A program made the position numbers and the translations under genes. Below are positions 1 to 9,075 of a stretch of 64,000 bases of DNA, piece after piece; positions within the stretch are counted from its first letter, which is position 1, and each line of letters begins with the position of its first letter. The DNA comes from Rhodococcus sp. KBS0724. GTDB lineage: Bacteria; Actinomycetota; Actinomycetes; Mycobacteriales; Mycobacteriaceae. Where the stretch lies: assembly GCF_005938745.2 (NCBI RefSeq), contig NZ_VCBX02000001.1, positions 3,444,001-3,508,000 of the forward strand, given 5' to 3'. Under the pieces are notes generated by a model. The model had not been told where the DNA came from. It saw nothing but the letters and a program-made list of their open reading frames with translations, and did no database searches.

Positions 1-1692
1 AGGTGTAGGTGCGTCAGAAGGTGGCATCGACGGCTGCGGGGCCGACAGACCGAGTCCGGCCGCGACGGTGGCGCATAGGTCTGGATCGATGTTCGCGATC
101 ACGTGCAGGGCGCGTTCCTTGATCGTCTGTTCGTAGCACTTTCCCAGTTCGAAGGTATATGCCTGTGCCACATGGGTTTTCTCGGTGTCGCTGAGGCTGG
201 CGTAGAACAGTTGCGCCTGTGAGAAGTGGTCGTCGAAAGTGGCCGGCGCGGCGCGGAGTTTCGTGACGGCCTCGAGCGCGATCGGAATTTCGACGAAGGC
301 CCCGGACTCTGCCCCCGCGACGAACGGACAGCCGCCGTCGAGGGAGTTCGGTTTGTACGGGGCGGCACCGGAATGTACTGCACTCTGGTGCATTCCGTCA
401 CGCAACATGTCGTTGACCGGTGCGTGTGGACGGTTGATCGGGATCTGACCAAAATTGGGGCCACCCAATCTGCTGATCTGGGTGTCGAGGTAGGAAAACA
501 GTCGGGCCTGCAGGAGGGGATCGTCGGTGACGTCGATACCGGGCACCAAGTGCCCGGGGTGGAATGCGATCTGTTCGGTTTCGGCGAAGAAGTTGGTTGG
601 GTTCGCATTGAGAGTCATCACCCCGATCGGCTGGACCGGAGCCAGTTCCTCGGGGACGAATTTGGTGGGATCGAGAAGGTCGATGCCTTCGAACATCTGC
701 TCTGGTGTGTCGGGGAAGATCTGAATGCCCAGTTCCCATTCCGGATAGGCGCCCGCTTCGATTGCGTCAGCGAGATCCCGGCGATGGAAATCCGGATCGA
801 ACCCGTTGATCAGTTGCGCTTCTTCCCACACCACCGAGTGCACGCCCAGGCGTGGCTTCCAGTGGAACTTCACCAACGACGTTTCACCTTCGTCGTTGAG
901 AAGTCGGAAGGTGTGAACACCAAATCCTTCCATCATTCGATACGACCGGGGGATGCCGCGATCTGACATGTTCCACAGGGTGTGCGCGGTGGCTTCGGTG
1001 TGGAGCGAGACAAAATCCCAGAACGTGTCGTGTGCGCTCTGCGCTTGCGGGATCTCGCGGTCGGGATGAGGCTTCGCGGCATGGATGATGTCGGGGAATT
1101 TGATGCCGTCTTGGATGAAGAAGACCGGGATGTTGTTGCCGACGAGGTCGAAAGTTCCTTCAGCTGTGTAGAACTTGGTAGCGAAGCCTCGAGTATCTCG
1201 GACTGCATCCGCTGAACCGCGTGAGCCGAGCACCGTGGAGAAGCGGACGAATACGGGGGTTTCGACTCCTCTGCGGAGGAAGCCTGCTTTGGTGACCTTC
1301 TCGGCGGCACCAAAGGCACGGAACACCCCGTGTGCACCGGCACCGCGTGCGTGAACGACGCGTTCGGGGATCCGTTCGTGATCGAAATGGGTGATCTTTT
1401 CCCGCAAGTGATGGTCTTGGAGCAGCGTCGGGCCACGCTCACCGGCTTTGAGGGAGTGATCGGTGTCGTAGAGGCGGGCCCCTTGCGCGGAGGTCAGATA
1501 TTCACCCTGCTGTCCACGCACGGATTCAGGGCCCTCGACGACTGCCGCTGTTGCAGTGCGCAGTTGTGGGGAGCGTTGGTCGGCCTTCGGGGGCAACGGA
1601 TTGCGAGGCTTGTCCGGTTCCTCCAGTGGCGGACTCGCCGGACCGGGTACCCCGGGGATCTGGGCCTTCTTTACGGGCTTCTTCTTGGACAC
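1..1692 (-). CDS. katE: Large-subunit (HPII/KatE-type) catalase, 3' end cut by window edge
   Basis: Heme catalase, expected to convert hydrogen peroxide to water and oxygen in the cytoplasm. The frame stays open for 564 codons from a GTG at 1692 and runs off the left edge. The GTG is preceded by GAGGAG about 7 nt upstream. The N-terminus carries the extra basic, proline-rich arm seen in large catalases, then the core with RGAGAHGVF (distal heme side, catalytic His), [36 protein letters not shown] and the heme-region run around [20 protein letters not shown]. Length beyond 560 codons without a stop fits the large clade, which has a C-terminal flavodoxin-like domain; that domain would lie outside the window. 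No regulator is adjacent. Confidence 0.93.
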   Translation of the reverse strand, partial: MSKKKPVKKAQIPGVPGPASPPLEEPDKPRNPLPPKADQRSPQLRTATAAVVEGPESVRGQQGEYLTSAQGARLYDTDHSLKAGERGPTLLQDHHLREKITHFDHERIPERVVHARGAGAHGVFRAFGAAEKVTKAGFLRRGVETPVFVRFSTVLGSRGSADAVRDTRGFATKFYTAEGTFDLVGNNIPVFFIQDGIKFPDIIHAAKPHPDREIPQAQSAHDTFWDFVSLHTEATAHTLWNMSDRGIPRSYRMMEGFGVHTFRLLNDEGETSLVKFHWKPRLGVHSVVWEEAQLINGFDPDFHRRDLADAIEAGAYPEWELGIQIFPDTPEQMFEGIDLLDPTKFVPEELAPVQPIGVMTLNANPTNFFAETEQIAFHPGHLVPGIDVTDDPLLQARLFSYLDTQISRLGGPNFGQIPINRPHAPVNDMLRDGMHQSAVHSGAAPYKPNSLDGGCPFVAGAESGAFVEIPIALEAVTKLRAAPATFDDHFSQAQLFYASLSDTEKTHVAQAYTFELGKCYEQTIKERALHVIANIDPDLCATVAAGLGLSAPQPSMPPSDAPTP

Positions 1693-1817
1693 TACGACTC
1701 CTCGATTTCCTGTCAGAAAGTTGACTTCACGCCAGAAGATGGTGGGAAGTGTGTGCTGAACTTCGATGTAGCGGAAAGGTATTACGGCACCGAACAGGTA
1801 AGTTGTGCCGGCCAGGC

Positions 1818-2171
1818 CTATCGCCAATCCGCCAGGCGATGCCCGTGTAATCGTCCGTCCCCTGAGGATTCGTTTCGTGCATGCGATTTCGAATCGACGC
1901 CCACGGGCTGAAGAGCGCAGGTTGTCGGCGAAAGTAGTTCCGTCCTGCCGGGCCCCATCTCGGCCTGTGCTCGGCCGGCCAGGGTGCGGTCACCGAGAAT
2001 GGTCCCTGCCGTACCGTCAACCGACTCGAGCATCTGTTGGTACGTGAGCCGACATGGTGCGTCGGTGTCGAATGCGCGTACCACCACGCGGCCCAGAAGT
2101 GTGAGTGGATACCGGATTGCCGTGTACTGCAAGCGCAATACGTCCCATGGCAGGGAAACCCACTTGCCCAT
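1818..2171 (-). CDS. Conserved-looking small hypothetical protein, C-terminus doubtful
   Basis: An ORF of 117 codons upstream of the catalase on the same strand. The first 60 residues look like a real protein: an amphipathic or hydrophobic N-terminus (VLRLQYTAIRYPLTLLGRVV) then an acidic helix-rich stretch (LTYQQMLESVDGTAGTILGD). After about residue 63 the composition changes to basic, low-complexity sequence, so the native end may have been lost through a frameshift near 1985. I do not recognise a family with certainty. It could be co-transcribed with the catalase, 125 bp downstream. Confidence 0.45.
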   Translation of the reverse strand: MGKWVSLPWDVLRLQYTAIRYPLTLLGRVVVRAFDTDAPCRLTYQQMLESVDGTAGTILGDRTLAGRAQAEMGPGRTELLSPTTCALQPVGVDSKSHARNESSGDGRLHGHRLADWR

Positions 2172-2334
2172 TAGTCATCCTCACTCGCCGGCATGGAACT
2201 GGATAGAGATTCAGGTGTGGCTGCCCTGGGAGTTCAACGAGGTCCTCATGCGCTTCGTTGAGCGCATCGAGTTCCGGTGAGCCCCCTGCGTGACGAGCCC
2301 GCGCTGCTGTCCGCTCGGTATCGAGCCTGTCGAT

Positions 2335-2544
2335 TCAGGTGACATCTCCCATCGCAATCTTGGCGATGACTCGTCGAACATCAAGGCGATCGAAGAGTGA
2401 GTGCGGCGACGCGCAGTCGAGCTGCCAGCGCGTGTCGTGCTGCACTCGGCGGGTGTATTGCCGATCATCGTCATTGTCCAGCTCCCGAGGTGTTGGGGTG
2501 CCAGGAGAAATTCTCCCGACGTCGTGCTCTGCGTCTGACGGCAT
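2335..2544 (-). CDS. Small hypothetical protein divergent from the flavin reductase gene
   Basis: A 69-codon ORF with high-GC third positions, ending TGA at 2335. It is acidic in the first half and then alternately charged (QYTRRVQHDTRW, DRLDVRRVIAKIAMGD). No HTH or other domain is visible. It is transcribed away from the 2698 gene, and a 7-bp inverted repeat lies between the two. I do not recognise it, and it could be a chance ORF. Confidence 0.35.
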   Translation of the reverse strand: MPSDAEHDVGRISPGTPTPRELDNDDDRQYTRRVQHDTRWQLDCASPHSLFDRLDVRRVIAKIAMGDVT

Positions 2545-2590
2545 TGATCTGATTTTTGCCCATCGGCATGTTCATCTCTCGCTACCTAAA

Positions 2591-2612
2591 ATCTATACCA
2601 TCTGATATAGAT
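2591..2612. promoter_or_regulatory. Inverted repeat in the divergent intergenic region (possible operator)
   Basis: ATCTATA-N8-TATAGAT, perfect 7-bp arms, lies between the minus-strand ORF starting at 2544 and the flavin reductase start at 2698. The AT-rich palindrome stands out from the GC-rich surroundings and is placed where an operator or promoter would sit. Confidence 0.35.
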
Positions 2613-2697
2613 AATCGGCAACAGCGCTAACGGGTTGCTGTGCATTAAAGACATCGCAGTTACCTGCCCCCGCTAGCAGGAGGAGGTAACTATCGCA

Positions 2698-3231
2698 GTG
2701 AAGGGAGCAACAATGCAGGACTCGAATGAAAACATTCATTCGCCGGACAGCGATGCCTTCGAGCGAATCGTGGGGGCACTGAATTATCCGATGTTCGTCG
2801 TGACCACTCATGTGGGAGACCAGCGGGCGGGGTGCCTCGTAGGTTTCGCCTCGCAGATCAGTATTTCGCCTCCGCGTTTCCTCATCGGTCTGTCGAACAA
2901 GAACCGCACCTATCGACTCGCCGCCGCCTCCGAGCACTTGGCCGTTCACCTCATCCCCCGCAAAAACGACACGATCGCGGAGCTGTTCGGGGAGTCGACG
3001 GGCGACGATATCGACAAGTTCACGCGCTGCGAGTGGAGCCGCGGGCCTTTCGGGCTTCCAATTCTCGACGAAGCCGAGGCCTGGTTTGCCGGCCGCATCC
3101 TCGAACAGCTGGACATGGGTGACCATGTTGCTTTCCTGCTCGAACCCGAAACCGGTTACGCACCTGAAAAACTCGACGAGTACATAATGTTCGCCGACGT
3201 TCGAGCACTCGAACCCGGACACGACGCATGA
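2698..3231 (+). CDS. Flavin reductase-like (FMN-binding split-barrel) protein
   Basis: Member of the flavin reductase-like domain family, which binds FMN and reduces flavin with NAD(P)H or acts as an FMN/F420 enzyme. The ORF gives 177 residues. Residues about 22-165 form the split barrel: YPMFVVTTHVGDQRAGCLVGF, then SPPRFLIGLSNKNRTYRLAA, then the HLIPRKNDTIAELFGESTGDD helix. Two starts are possible: GTG 2698, served by AGGAGGT, or ATG 2713 with GAAGGGAG just upstream. The 3' end overlaps the next gene by ATGA, so translation is probably coupled. It may supply reduced flavin to a monooxygenase or form a pair with the RibD-like reductase. Confidence 0.8.
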   Translation: MKGATMQDSNENIHSPDSDAFERIVGALNYPMFVVTTHVGDQRAGCLVGFASQISISPPRFLIGLSNKNRTYRLAAASEHLAVHLIPRKNDTIAELFGESTGDDIDKFTRCEWSRGPFGLPILDEAEAWFAGRILEQLDMGDHVAFLLEPETGYAPEKLDEYIMFADVRALEPGHDA

Positions 3232-3980
3232 CGGTGCCTCGGTGGCGATCGTTATATTCCATAGACACCCAAGCCCGCACACTTCACGACTTCTACGCCG
3301 ACGCCCCCGAAGGTGTTCGAGTGAACATGGTCTCGAGCCTCGACGGCGCCGCTGCATTCGACGGTCGAGTACGCCCAATCTCCAACACTGCTGATCATCA
3401 GTTACTGAAGTCCCTGCGCGCCTATTGTGATGTGCTCCTCGTCGGCGCCGGAACGATACGCGCGGAACGGTACGGACCTGTAACGCTCGATGCCGAACTC
3501 CGGCGATACCGCCGCGACGCGTGCGGGAAAGTGTCGTTACCGCCCGTTGCGGTTGTGACGCACAGCGGTGATCTTCCATGGAAATCGGCGCTGTTCACCG
3601 CGGAAGGGCCGCGCCCAATTGTCGTCACCAGCGCACAGGTGGCCGCCACATACGGTTCCGATGTGCGGTCCCGTGTCGACATCATGGTGGCCGGGGGCGA
3701 CTACGTTGATCCGGTCGCGATGATCGCGGGCCTACACGATCGCGGGTTGATGCGAGTGCTCTGCGAAGGAGGTCCAGCCCTTCTCTCTACCCTTGTGGCG
3801 CACGATCTCGTGGACGACATGTGCTTTACCCTCTCCCCGACATTGGCGGGGCCCCAGCCAGTCTCCGGACCGATCGCTGCCCCGCCACTCGCAGTTCCCC
3901 AGGCGTTGCAGCTCCGGCACGTCTTGCTCGAAGCCGAATACTTGTACATGCGCTACCAGCGCCATCAGTCTGCTCGTTGA
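3228..3980 (+). CDS. RibD C-terminal / dihydrofolate-reductase-like NADPH reductase
   Basis: A 250-residue protein made only of the pyrimidine-reductase (RibD C-terminal) domain with the DHFR fold. Visible motifs are VRVNMVSSLDGAAAFDGR (substrate loop), CDVLLVGAGTIRAERYGP (nucleotide-binding turn) and LMRVLCEGGPALLSTLV (signature GGP). It lacks the deaminase half of RibD, as many actinobacterial stand-alone copies do. It overlaps the flavin reductase gene by 4 bp. Known relatives reduce riboflavin intermediates or other small substrates; the true substrate cannot be read from the sequence. Confidence 0.8.
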   Translation: MTVPRWRSLYSIDTQARTLHDFYADAPEGVRVNMVSSLDGAAAFDGRVRPISNTADHQLLKSLRAYCDVLLVGAGTIRAERYGPVTLDAELRRYRRDACGKVSLPPVAVVTHSGDLPWKSALFTAEGPRPIVVTSAQVAATYGSDVRSRVDIMVAGGDYVDPVAMIAGLHDRGLMRVLCEGGPALLSTLVAHDLVDDMCFTLSPTLAGPQPVSGPIAAPPLAVPQALQLRHVLLEAEYLYMRYQRHQSAR

Positions 3981-4231
3981 CACTTCGAGATTCCGCGGGC
4001 GGCCTTTTGAGGTGCGCCGACACGATAGATCGACTCCCTTTTGTGTGCGGGCGGCTGGCAAGGATGTTCTCGGACATGGCGCGAGGCGCTACCACTTACG
4101 ATCTAGTTGAAGTACCCAGGACGACTTTGGTGACCGTGTAGAAGATATGTTCCAAACTCGTATCCAAAACTGAGGGTTCATTATTCGGCTTGTCCGTGAG
4201 TTTTGGAGCAGTGCTGCCTCATGGGTGAACT

Positions 4232-4438
4232 TTGCGCTACGCGACATCTTCTCGAGGGGACACATTGGTGGTGTGGCGACTTGACCGGCTAGGTCGCTCA
4301 CTTCACCACCTTCTGCAGACTGTAGAGGAACTCGTCGCTCGCAGGGTCGGATTCAAGTTGTTAACCCAAGCGATCGACACCACCATTTCAGGCGGCAAAT
4401 TGATGTTTTCCCTCTGCGGCGCACTTGCGTTCGGATGA
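4232..4438 (+). pseudogene. Serine recombinase (resolvase) remnant
   Basis: About 60 residues match the middle of the resolvase/invertase catalytic domain: GDTLVVWRLDRLGRSLHHLL (the conserved LDRLGRS segment), then GFKLLTQAIDTT and GKLMFSLCGALA. The normal continuation (EFER and the DNA-binding domain) is missing because the frame ends right after GALA. The catalytic serine near the N-terminus is also absent. This is a fragment of a Tn3-type resolvase and marks past transposon activity. Confidence 0.7.
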
Positions 4439-5250
4439 AGGTCAATCGATCAGAGAAGGTCGGGAAGCCAGGGTTCACGTCTGCGATGCCGGGTGGGATC
4501 GATCGGTTGCTCGATGCCTACGACGTCGAGGGTGCGGGATCTTGCGCTGTCGTGATCGGACGTAGCCCCATCCTGGGCAGACCGGCGGGGATGTTACTTC
4601 TCGATGCTGATTCGACGGTGACACTCTGTCACTCACAGCAGCCAAGGCTGCGGATATCGTGATCGCCGGTCGGTCGCCCGGAGTTCGTGTGGGGTGGGGA
4701 TTGTGGATCGTGATCGCCGGTAGCGCCTCGCAGGAGCGGGGGCTACCGGCGTCATCTGAAAGTGTTTCCACTCCAGTGCGATTCCCAAGGGCTGCGGCTT
4801 AACCACACGAGAATCTCAGTTGCAACGTTTCGAGGTGCGCGGACCCATCCCGACAATTGCAACCTGTAAAGCTGCTACCCGGTTGGTAGGGCTGCAAACG
4901 TTTTCTCGTTGACGGGACCCTGAACTGGGGGTTCACCGACCCACGCAGTAAGCCGGACGTTCTGACCTAGGTCCCGTGAATAGGGTGCCGTAGTCCGAAT
5001 CACTGACGGCCGGCCACTGCTTTACCGAGCCTCGATGCTTCCCCGTGGCCGTTTCGACTTTCACGATCACCCGCCCAACCTTCGCCGGTTCGAGGCCGGC
5101 AAGTGGTACTGCCCGTTGTGTTTCTCGACATCCGATTGATCCCTATCTGGGATAGGATCAGTGTCGGTTCTTCGTCAAGCCGCGGCATCGGACTGTCTTC
5201 ACCAGCCATTGCAACACTGCAAAGGCCAGGTACGAACAGGTAGGACAGCT
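4439..5250. other. Non-coding stretch, 812 bp
   Basis: No credible gene seen. A 14-bp sequence, TCGTGATCGCCGGT, occurs twice in direct orientation near 4660 and 4708. The rest is mixed-frame sequence consistent with mobile-element debris and the promoter region of the 5251 gene. Confidence 0.4.
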
Positions 5251-5745
5251 ATGCCCCTCACAAAGAAGTACTCGCAGATCTATAACGACGCACTCATCGC
5301 CTTGGCCGCCGTCACTCAACGCCCCGCCAACATCGTCAACCTTGCCGGTGTTTACGCCATTCGCGTCGACCTCGAATACAACCGTTACCTCCTCGCCACC
5401 AACACCGCCAGAGGCCTCTCGGACGAACCCGACGCGAGCGGTTCGTGGACGGTGCGCATCTTTGACACTGATATCGAGTCGGTGCCAGACGCATTGCTCG
5501 CCGAAGCTACCGATTCCTGGCTCGTCGACGCGTTCGATACCGCCCTCACACAGCTCGAAAGCGGCGGAAACAAAATTGTCGCGGACGCAGACTTCGGCTA
5601 TCTAGGGCGTACCACCACGCCAGCCGATGTCATCACACCAGCTCAGGCGCCGACGAAGCTGAGTCGCTCAATTGAGCAATCCTCGCCGCCAGAATCGAAT
5701 TCTCCGCTTCCAGTGAGAGAATCGATCGGATTCCGACGAGGTTGA
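5251..5745 (+). CDS. Hypothetical protein, 3' end overlapping an antisense MerR gene
   Basis: The frame is open from 5161, but ATG 5251, preceded by AGGTAGGA, gives a natural start (MPLTKKYSQIYNDALIALAA). The first 110 residues are acidic and ordered-looking: VYAIRVDLEYNRYLLATNTA, then SGSWTVRIFDTDIESVPD. The last 38 codons run antisense to the MerR gene and are low complexity, so the original end may have been near 5640. No known domain recognised. Confidence 0.55.
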   Translation: MPLTKKYSQIYNDALIALAAVTQRPANIVNLAGVYAIRVDLEYNRYLLATNTARGLSDEPDASGSWTVRIFDTDIESVPDALLAEATDSWLVDAFDTALTQLESGGNKIVADADFGYLGRTTTPADVITPAQAPTKLSRSIEQSSPPESNSPLPVRESIGFRRG

Positions 5746-5950
5746 CCCCGTCGTCGACCAATGCGGTGATGCGACCCAACGTCGACAGATCCACTTCACT
5801 GTATCGGCGGGTTCCACCGTCGGTACGCGAAGGCATCAGCAGTCCACGCCGCTCGTAGAGCCGCAACGTCTGCAGACCGACGCCGGTCAACTCCGACATC
5901 ACCGAAATGCCGTATACCCCAGGCCGTTCGCGCGACTGAGATTCCGACAC
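5633..5950 (-). CDS. MerR-family transcriptional regulator (short, HspR-like)
   Basis: A 105-residue protein with a complete MerR-type winged helix: YGISVMSELTGVGLQTLRLY is the HTH with the typical TLRLYERRGLL recognition region, followed by TRRYSEVDL and a short C-terminal coiled segment (ILSLEAENSILAARIAQL). There is no cysteine-bearing effector domain, so it resembles heat-shock or stress-type MerR repressors (HspR-like) rather than metal sensors. It is convergent with the 5251 gene, with a 113-bp overlap at the 3' ends. The target is unknown. Confidence 0.8.
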   Translation of the reverse strand: MSESQSRERPGVYGISVMSELTGVGLQTLRLYERRGLLMPSRTDGGTRRYSEVDLSTLGRITALVDDGVNLVGIRSILSLEAENSILAARIAQLSDSASSAPELV

Positions 5951-6181
5951 AACACACCACAGCCCGTCGAGGACACAACCGAACCCGCCCCCTCGACCTC
6001 AGACGATGTCGCCGCCGCTCAGCAGCAACTCCACTATCTGCAGTGGGCCCTGCCGGCACTGACCGGAGCCATCATCATCTTGGGAGCGCAACAAGGCGAG
6101 CAGCAACGCCCCACCCAGATCCTCGCCGGACTCGCTTCCACCCTCGCCAGTCGTACCCACCACTTAACCCCGCACCGATAA
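5942..6181 (+). pseudogene. 3' remnant of a membrane-associated protein
   Basis: An open frame without a usable start codon, ending TAA at 6179-6181. It translates to an acidic linker and then QQQLHYLQWALPALTGAIII, LGAQQGEQQRP and a short helix. The hydrophobic segment and the GEQQRP turn look like the C-terminal half of a small rhodococcal membrane protein. The 5' part is replaced by sequence antisense to the MerR gene, so this is probably a truncated gene. Confidence 0.4.
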
Positions 6182-6338
6182 CGAAAAGGAACATCTGTGA
6201 TGTGCCAGTGCTGACGCAGGACGACAAGACACAGGTCGCTAACGCGAACATCCAGTACAGCACGCGGTCACATGCCGCTGCCTGTCGCCGCTCTGGGTTG
6301 AGTATCCGCAGGATAGACACGGCGCTCCAGGCAGGTTT

Positions 6339-7115
6339 ATGACCCGCTCGACGACCGGGCGTGACGACTACGTACACGTCATCGACTTGTTCGCCCAGAT
6401 CACCGCGCTCCCCGACGACGACCCCGAACGCAAACAGTTGCGCACGCAGATCATCGAGGCATGCCTGCCGGTTGCCGAGCACATCGCACGCCGCTACCGC
6501 GGACGCGGCCAGCCCCACGAGGACCTCGTCCAAGTAGCCAGCGTCGGACTGATCAACGCCGTCGACCGTTTCGACCTGGAGAAAGGGAAAGATTTTCTCT
6601 CTTTCGCCGTACCCACCATGACTGGCGAAGTGCGCAGACACTTCCGCGACCACGGCTGGGACATCCGTGTCCCCCGCTCACTCCAGGAGAGCTACCTTGC
6701 ACTGAAGAAAGCGCGAACCTCACTCACACAGACTCTCGGACACGAGCCCACCGTGCCCGAACTCGCCGACTACCTCCATGTCGAACGCCGCGACATCGAC
6801 CAGACCGTCGCCGCTGGCGACTCCTACTACTCGACACCCCTCGACGCCGCGACCTCAACCGACGGTATTCCACTTGGGGACACCCTCGGCGACGACGACG
6901 CAGCACTCGAAACAATCGACAACCACGAAACCCTCCGTCCAGCGCTCCTCGCCTTACCCGAACGTGAACGGGCCATCGTCCATTACCGATTTTTCGATGA
7001 ACTGACCCAATCGGAAATCGCCGCGAAATTCGGACTCTCCCAAATGCACGTATCTCGTCTGCTCGCCCAGTCCCTGACCACTTTGCGAACCAAACTCGAC
7101 GGCCGTCCTGCCTAA
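6339..7115 (+). CDS. sigF: Group 3 RNA polymerase sigma factor, SigF/SigB type
   Basis: A 258-residue sigma factor expected to direct RNA polymerase to general-stress promoters. Region 2 spans about residues 45-110 (HIARRYRGRGQPHEDLVQVA, then FLSFAVPTMTGEVRRHFRD). Region 3 follows (RVPRSLQESYLALKKA; PTVPELADYL). Region 4 ends the protein with the HTH (LTQSEIAAKFGLSQMHVSRL). This is the architecture of actinobacterial SigF/SigB factors controlled by RsbW-type anti-sigma kinases. No anti-sigma gene is adjacent, but an RsbW-like gene lies about 15 kb away at 22177. ATG 6339 is used as start. Confidence 0.9.
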   Translation: MTRSTTGRDDYVHVIDLFAQITALPDDDPERKQLRTQIIEACLPVAEHIARRYRGRGQPHEDLVQVASVGLINAVDRFDLEKGKDFLSFAVPTMTGEVRRHFRDHGWDIRVPRSLQESYLALKKARTSLTQTLGHEPTVPELADYLHVERRDIDQTVAAGDSYYSTPLDAATSTDGIPLGDTLGDDDAALETIDNHETLRPALLALPERERAIVHYRFFDELTQSEIAAKFGLSQMHVSRLLAQSLTTLRTKLDGRPA

Positions 7116-7206
7116 CGGGGCGACTACGTCGACGCATCCGATGAATAGATATTCTCGAAAATGTTCTACAACAACACTTTCCAGCGCCAGTTCCCTGCAG
7201 TGGATG

Positions 7207-7956
7207 CTACTCGTTACCGACCACCGGCATCTCGCGGAAGGTGACCCTCCTCGCCAACTCGAGCACGGATACGTTCATTTCCTGTGAGAGTGTCCGAACC
7301 ATCTGAAACGCCGCGATGGCGTCAACGTCGAAACGCTCCATGATCATGCCCTTGGCTTGGCCGATCAGATCACGTGAGGCCAGTGCACTGCGAAACTGTT
7401 CACCGCGGCGTGCACTCGAAAGCGCAATGGCCGCATGCGTGGCCAGATTGATCGCCTGCTCCTCCGTTTCGGCGTCGAACCCGCCGGCAGTGTCCGAGAA
7501 CAGGTTCAGCGCGCCGAGTTCCTGGCCATCGGTATAAAGCTGGATCGACAACACGGATCGAATCGGAGTCTGCTCCCGCACCGCTGTCATGAACGCGGGC
7601 CACCGCGGGTCCGACACCACATCGACGATTCGGACCGTCTGATGAAACCAGATCGCATCGAAACACGGTCCCTCACCCTGCTCGTGCTGCAGTACATCGA
7701 ACCGTGTCGGAACTGTACCGGTGGCTGCTACGGACTCGAAATGCTCCGGACGGTGCCCGGGACGAAGGCGGCGCACCAACGTTATCCCCGCATGATCGAC
7801 ACCATGAAGCAGCTTGGCCGCGGCCTCGGTGACCTCCTCGAGCACCTCCGACGGAGTCTTCACCCCACCGGTATGCGTTCCGTGCACCGTTCGTGCCAGC
7901 TGAGAAATCCGCTCGTAAACATCCAGGACCGACTCCTTCGATGTCTCCACTGTCAT
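7207..7956 (-). CDS. GAF-ANTAR domain RNA-binding antiterminator-type regulator
   Basis: From ATG 7956, which has GGAAGGAAG immediately upstream, the product is 249 residues. The open frame extends to 8091, but that N-terminus has no RBS and non-coding composition. A GAF sensor domain covers about residues 35-165 (ADHAGITLV-type start, FDVLQHEQGEGPCFDAIW, SVLSIQLYTDGQELGALNLF). It is followed by the ANTAR helical bundle at about 180-245 (ASRDLIGQAKGMIMERFDVD; AFQMVRTLSQEMNVSVLELA). ANTAR domains bind tandem stem-loops in nascent mRNA. Such fusions are very abundant in mycobacteria and rhodococci. It is convergent with the sigma factor gene. Confidence 0.88.
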   Translation of the reverse strand: MTVETSKESVLDVYERISQLARTVHGTHTGGVKTPSEVLEEVTEAAAKLLHGVDHAGITLVRRLRPGHRPEHFESVAATGTVPTRFDVLQHEQGEGPCFDAIWFHQTVRIVDVVSDPRWPAFMTAVREQTPIRSVLSIQLYTDGQELGALNLFSDTAGGFDAETEEQAINLATHAAIALSSARRGEQFRSALASRDLIGQAKGMIMERFDVDAIAAFQMVRTLSQEMNVSVLELARRVTFREMPVVGNE

Positions 7957-8568
7957 TCTTCCTTCCACCCGCAGTGTCACCAAAAACAGGGTCGGAGCGC
8001 CGACTACCGACCGGGATCGAAGACTACTCGAATTCCCTTTCCACGCCGCCATCTGGGCCACGGGGCACCCGGCACAAGGCGAGTCCGTCACATGAGACGG
8101 TGGGCGAAACCAAAAAGGCCCCTTTTCAGATCCCAGCGGCTTCAGGAAAAGGTGCGGTTGGTGTCTCGATTGACAGTCGCTCGATCTGGCATGCGAACTC
8201 GCCGTTACTTTGTCGAAGACGGGACGTCAGCCATGCCACCTTCAAAATTTGTTTTCGTAATATACTGTCGGACAACATCATTTGCGCTCGAGCGATGCCA
8301 AGATCTTCCTGGCGCAGTCCGGCGCGGAAATACCATTGCGCTCCGCCTCAGCTTGTTCGGCTTGCCTGGTGAAATGGCGGTCGTCCACGAGGTCGCTCGA
8401 CATCAGCCAGGCGATGTCCTACCGAATCACTCAAACCCTCACCCGTACAATCAAATGAAAATCCGGAACCTCTGTCCCTGAGTGACAGGTTTGGCGACGT
8501 CGGCACCGACTTCGCCCCGAGCCAGAACTCCGGCCTTCAGACTTGGGCCGCGCTCCTGAGGAGTGCCC
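7957..8568. other. Non-coding stretch, 612 bp
   Basis: It holds the promoter and leader of the GAF-ANTAR gene near 7960-8000. The remaining open frames are antisense shadows without recognisable protein sequence. Confidence 0.4.
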
Positions 8569-9075
8569 CTAGGCGCCGGGCAGGTCGCGTTCGAGATGCC
8601 AGTATCGCAGGATCAGCACGTTCATCGCGGCGAGAGTGATTCCGAGAAGGAGTCGGTGGGCGATGAGCCGAAGATCCGGAAGTCGGCGCGGCGAAGATCC
8701 GTTCAGCATGCGTTGATCATGAAAATTCAAACGACATTGCCGATCGGTTCCGCCTGCTGGCCGTGCCACCGGCACTGCGGCGCGCTCCCTCGCCCAAACT
8801 CTTTCTCTGTTCCCGACGCTACTGCTCACCAGTTCGATCGCATTGCTGACCGGAGCGATCTACCAACGATGGCGCACCGCCCATCGCTGGAACTGGCCGG
8901 CAAACCGTTGACCGAGCCGCTGTTCAGTCCTGGACCGCACCGCATTCTCCGTGCTCAGAATGAGCCAACCTGCAAACGACACAATTGCGCTTGCGGTGCG
9001 GAATGCTCTGAGATGTCCGGGAGCGCACGTACCGCATCGCGCGACCAATTCTATGCGGATCGTCCATTTGATGAG
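8569..9075. other. Degenerate sequence, possible membrane-protein remnants
   Basis: On the plus strand a frame ending near 8910 reads like a C-terminal membrane segment (LFPTLLLTSSIALLTGAIYQ, then RWRTAHRWNWPANR). On the minus strand 8569-8670 reads LGITLAAMNVLILRYWHLER. Neither has a proper start. Both may be remnants or coincidence. Confidence 0.25.

Noticed and set aside
7435..8481. A 348-codon open frame antisense to the GAF-ANTAR gene
   Set aside because: The opposite strand encodes a clear GAF-ANTAR protein; this frame has no known motif and a shadow-like composition.
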